A stretch of 5,491 nt of DNA from Bdellovibrionales bacterium (lineage in GTDB: Bacteria; Bdellovibrionota; Bdellovibrionia; Bdellovibrionales; UBA1609): positions 3,423 to 8,913 of the forward strand of contig JAPKGD010000045.1 in assembly GCA_026648125.1 (NCBI GenBank). Reading direction: 5' to 3'. A program made the position numbers and the translations under genes. The notes under the pieces are model-generated. The model was not told the origin of the DNA and did no database searches. It worked only from the letters and a program-made list of their open reading frames with translations. Of this stretch, positions 5,401 through 5,491 are shown in pieces (the first letter of the stretch is position 1; each line of letters opens with the position of its first letter).

Positions 5401-5491
5401 CTTGGGAGGCTAAATTTGAAAATAGTTTCCGAAAATGCCTTTATTTTCTGCTGGTATTCTAAGTTCTGCTTATCCATCGAATAACATTTGG

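Noticed and set aside
5435..5491. Possible + strand gene starting with ATG at 5435 and running off the right edge
   Set aside because: Only 19 codons are visible, no ribosome site precedes the ATG, and the residues show no recognisable motif.
1..5491. CRISPR array, tRNA, insertion sequence ends, attachment sites or toxin-antitoxin pair
   Set aside because: No regularly spaced repeats, cloverleaf-like sequence, terminal inverted repeats or small overlapping toxin/antitoxin genes were seen on either strand.

Overview
The window reads as a piece of Gram-negative chromosome of middling GC content. It carries a lipobox-bearing lipoprotein and a Sec-type secreted protein, both with purine-rich Shine-Dalgarno sites. 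A proteobacterial or Bdellovibrionota-like host would fit, but nothing here fixes the taxon. I see no integrase, transposase, phage structural gene, tRNA, rRNA or CRISPR array.

Left block (about 1-2951, + strand): three tightly packed genes. The first is an asparagine-synthetase-like protein whose frame is open to the left edge, so its start lies outside the window. Two bases later comes a stand-alone PP-loop ATPase (SGGTDS motif). A GNAT N-acetyltransferase then overlaps that gene by 17 bases.

Middle block (2929-4229, - strand): two iron(II)/2-oxoglutarate oxygenases face the first block. The upstream one (3630-4229) resembles the aspartyl/asparaginyl beta-hydroxylase and proline-hydroxylase fold. 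The downstream one (2929-3633) belongs to a different oxygenase subgroup with an HRD motif. They are joined by an ATGA stop/start overlap, and the second gene overlaps the GNAT gene tail-to-tail by 23 bases. Together the five genes hold two ATP-dependent adenylating (amide-forming type) enzymes, one acyltransferase and two hydroxylase-like enzymes. That is the toolkit of a small tailoring pathway acting on an amino acid, peptide or sugar. No substrate can be read from the sequence, and I do not recognise this exact combination as a described system.

Right block (4230-5491): a 205-base divergent intergenic region precedes a lipoprotein with a hexaproline tether (4435-4956, + strand). This faces a small secreted protein (4990-5340, - strand), with a shared hairpin between them that probably serves as a terminator. 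These two look like ordinary cell-envelope genes unrelated to the five-gene block. The last 150 bases hold the leader of the small secreted gene and no supported gene.
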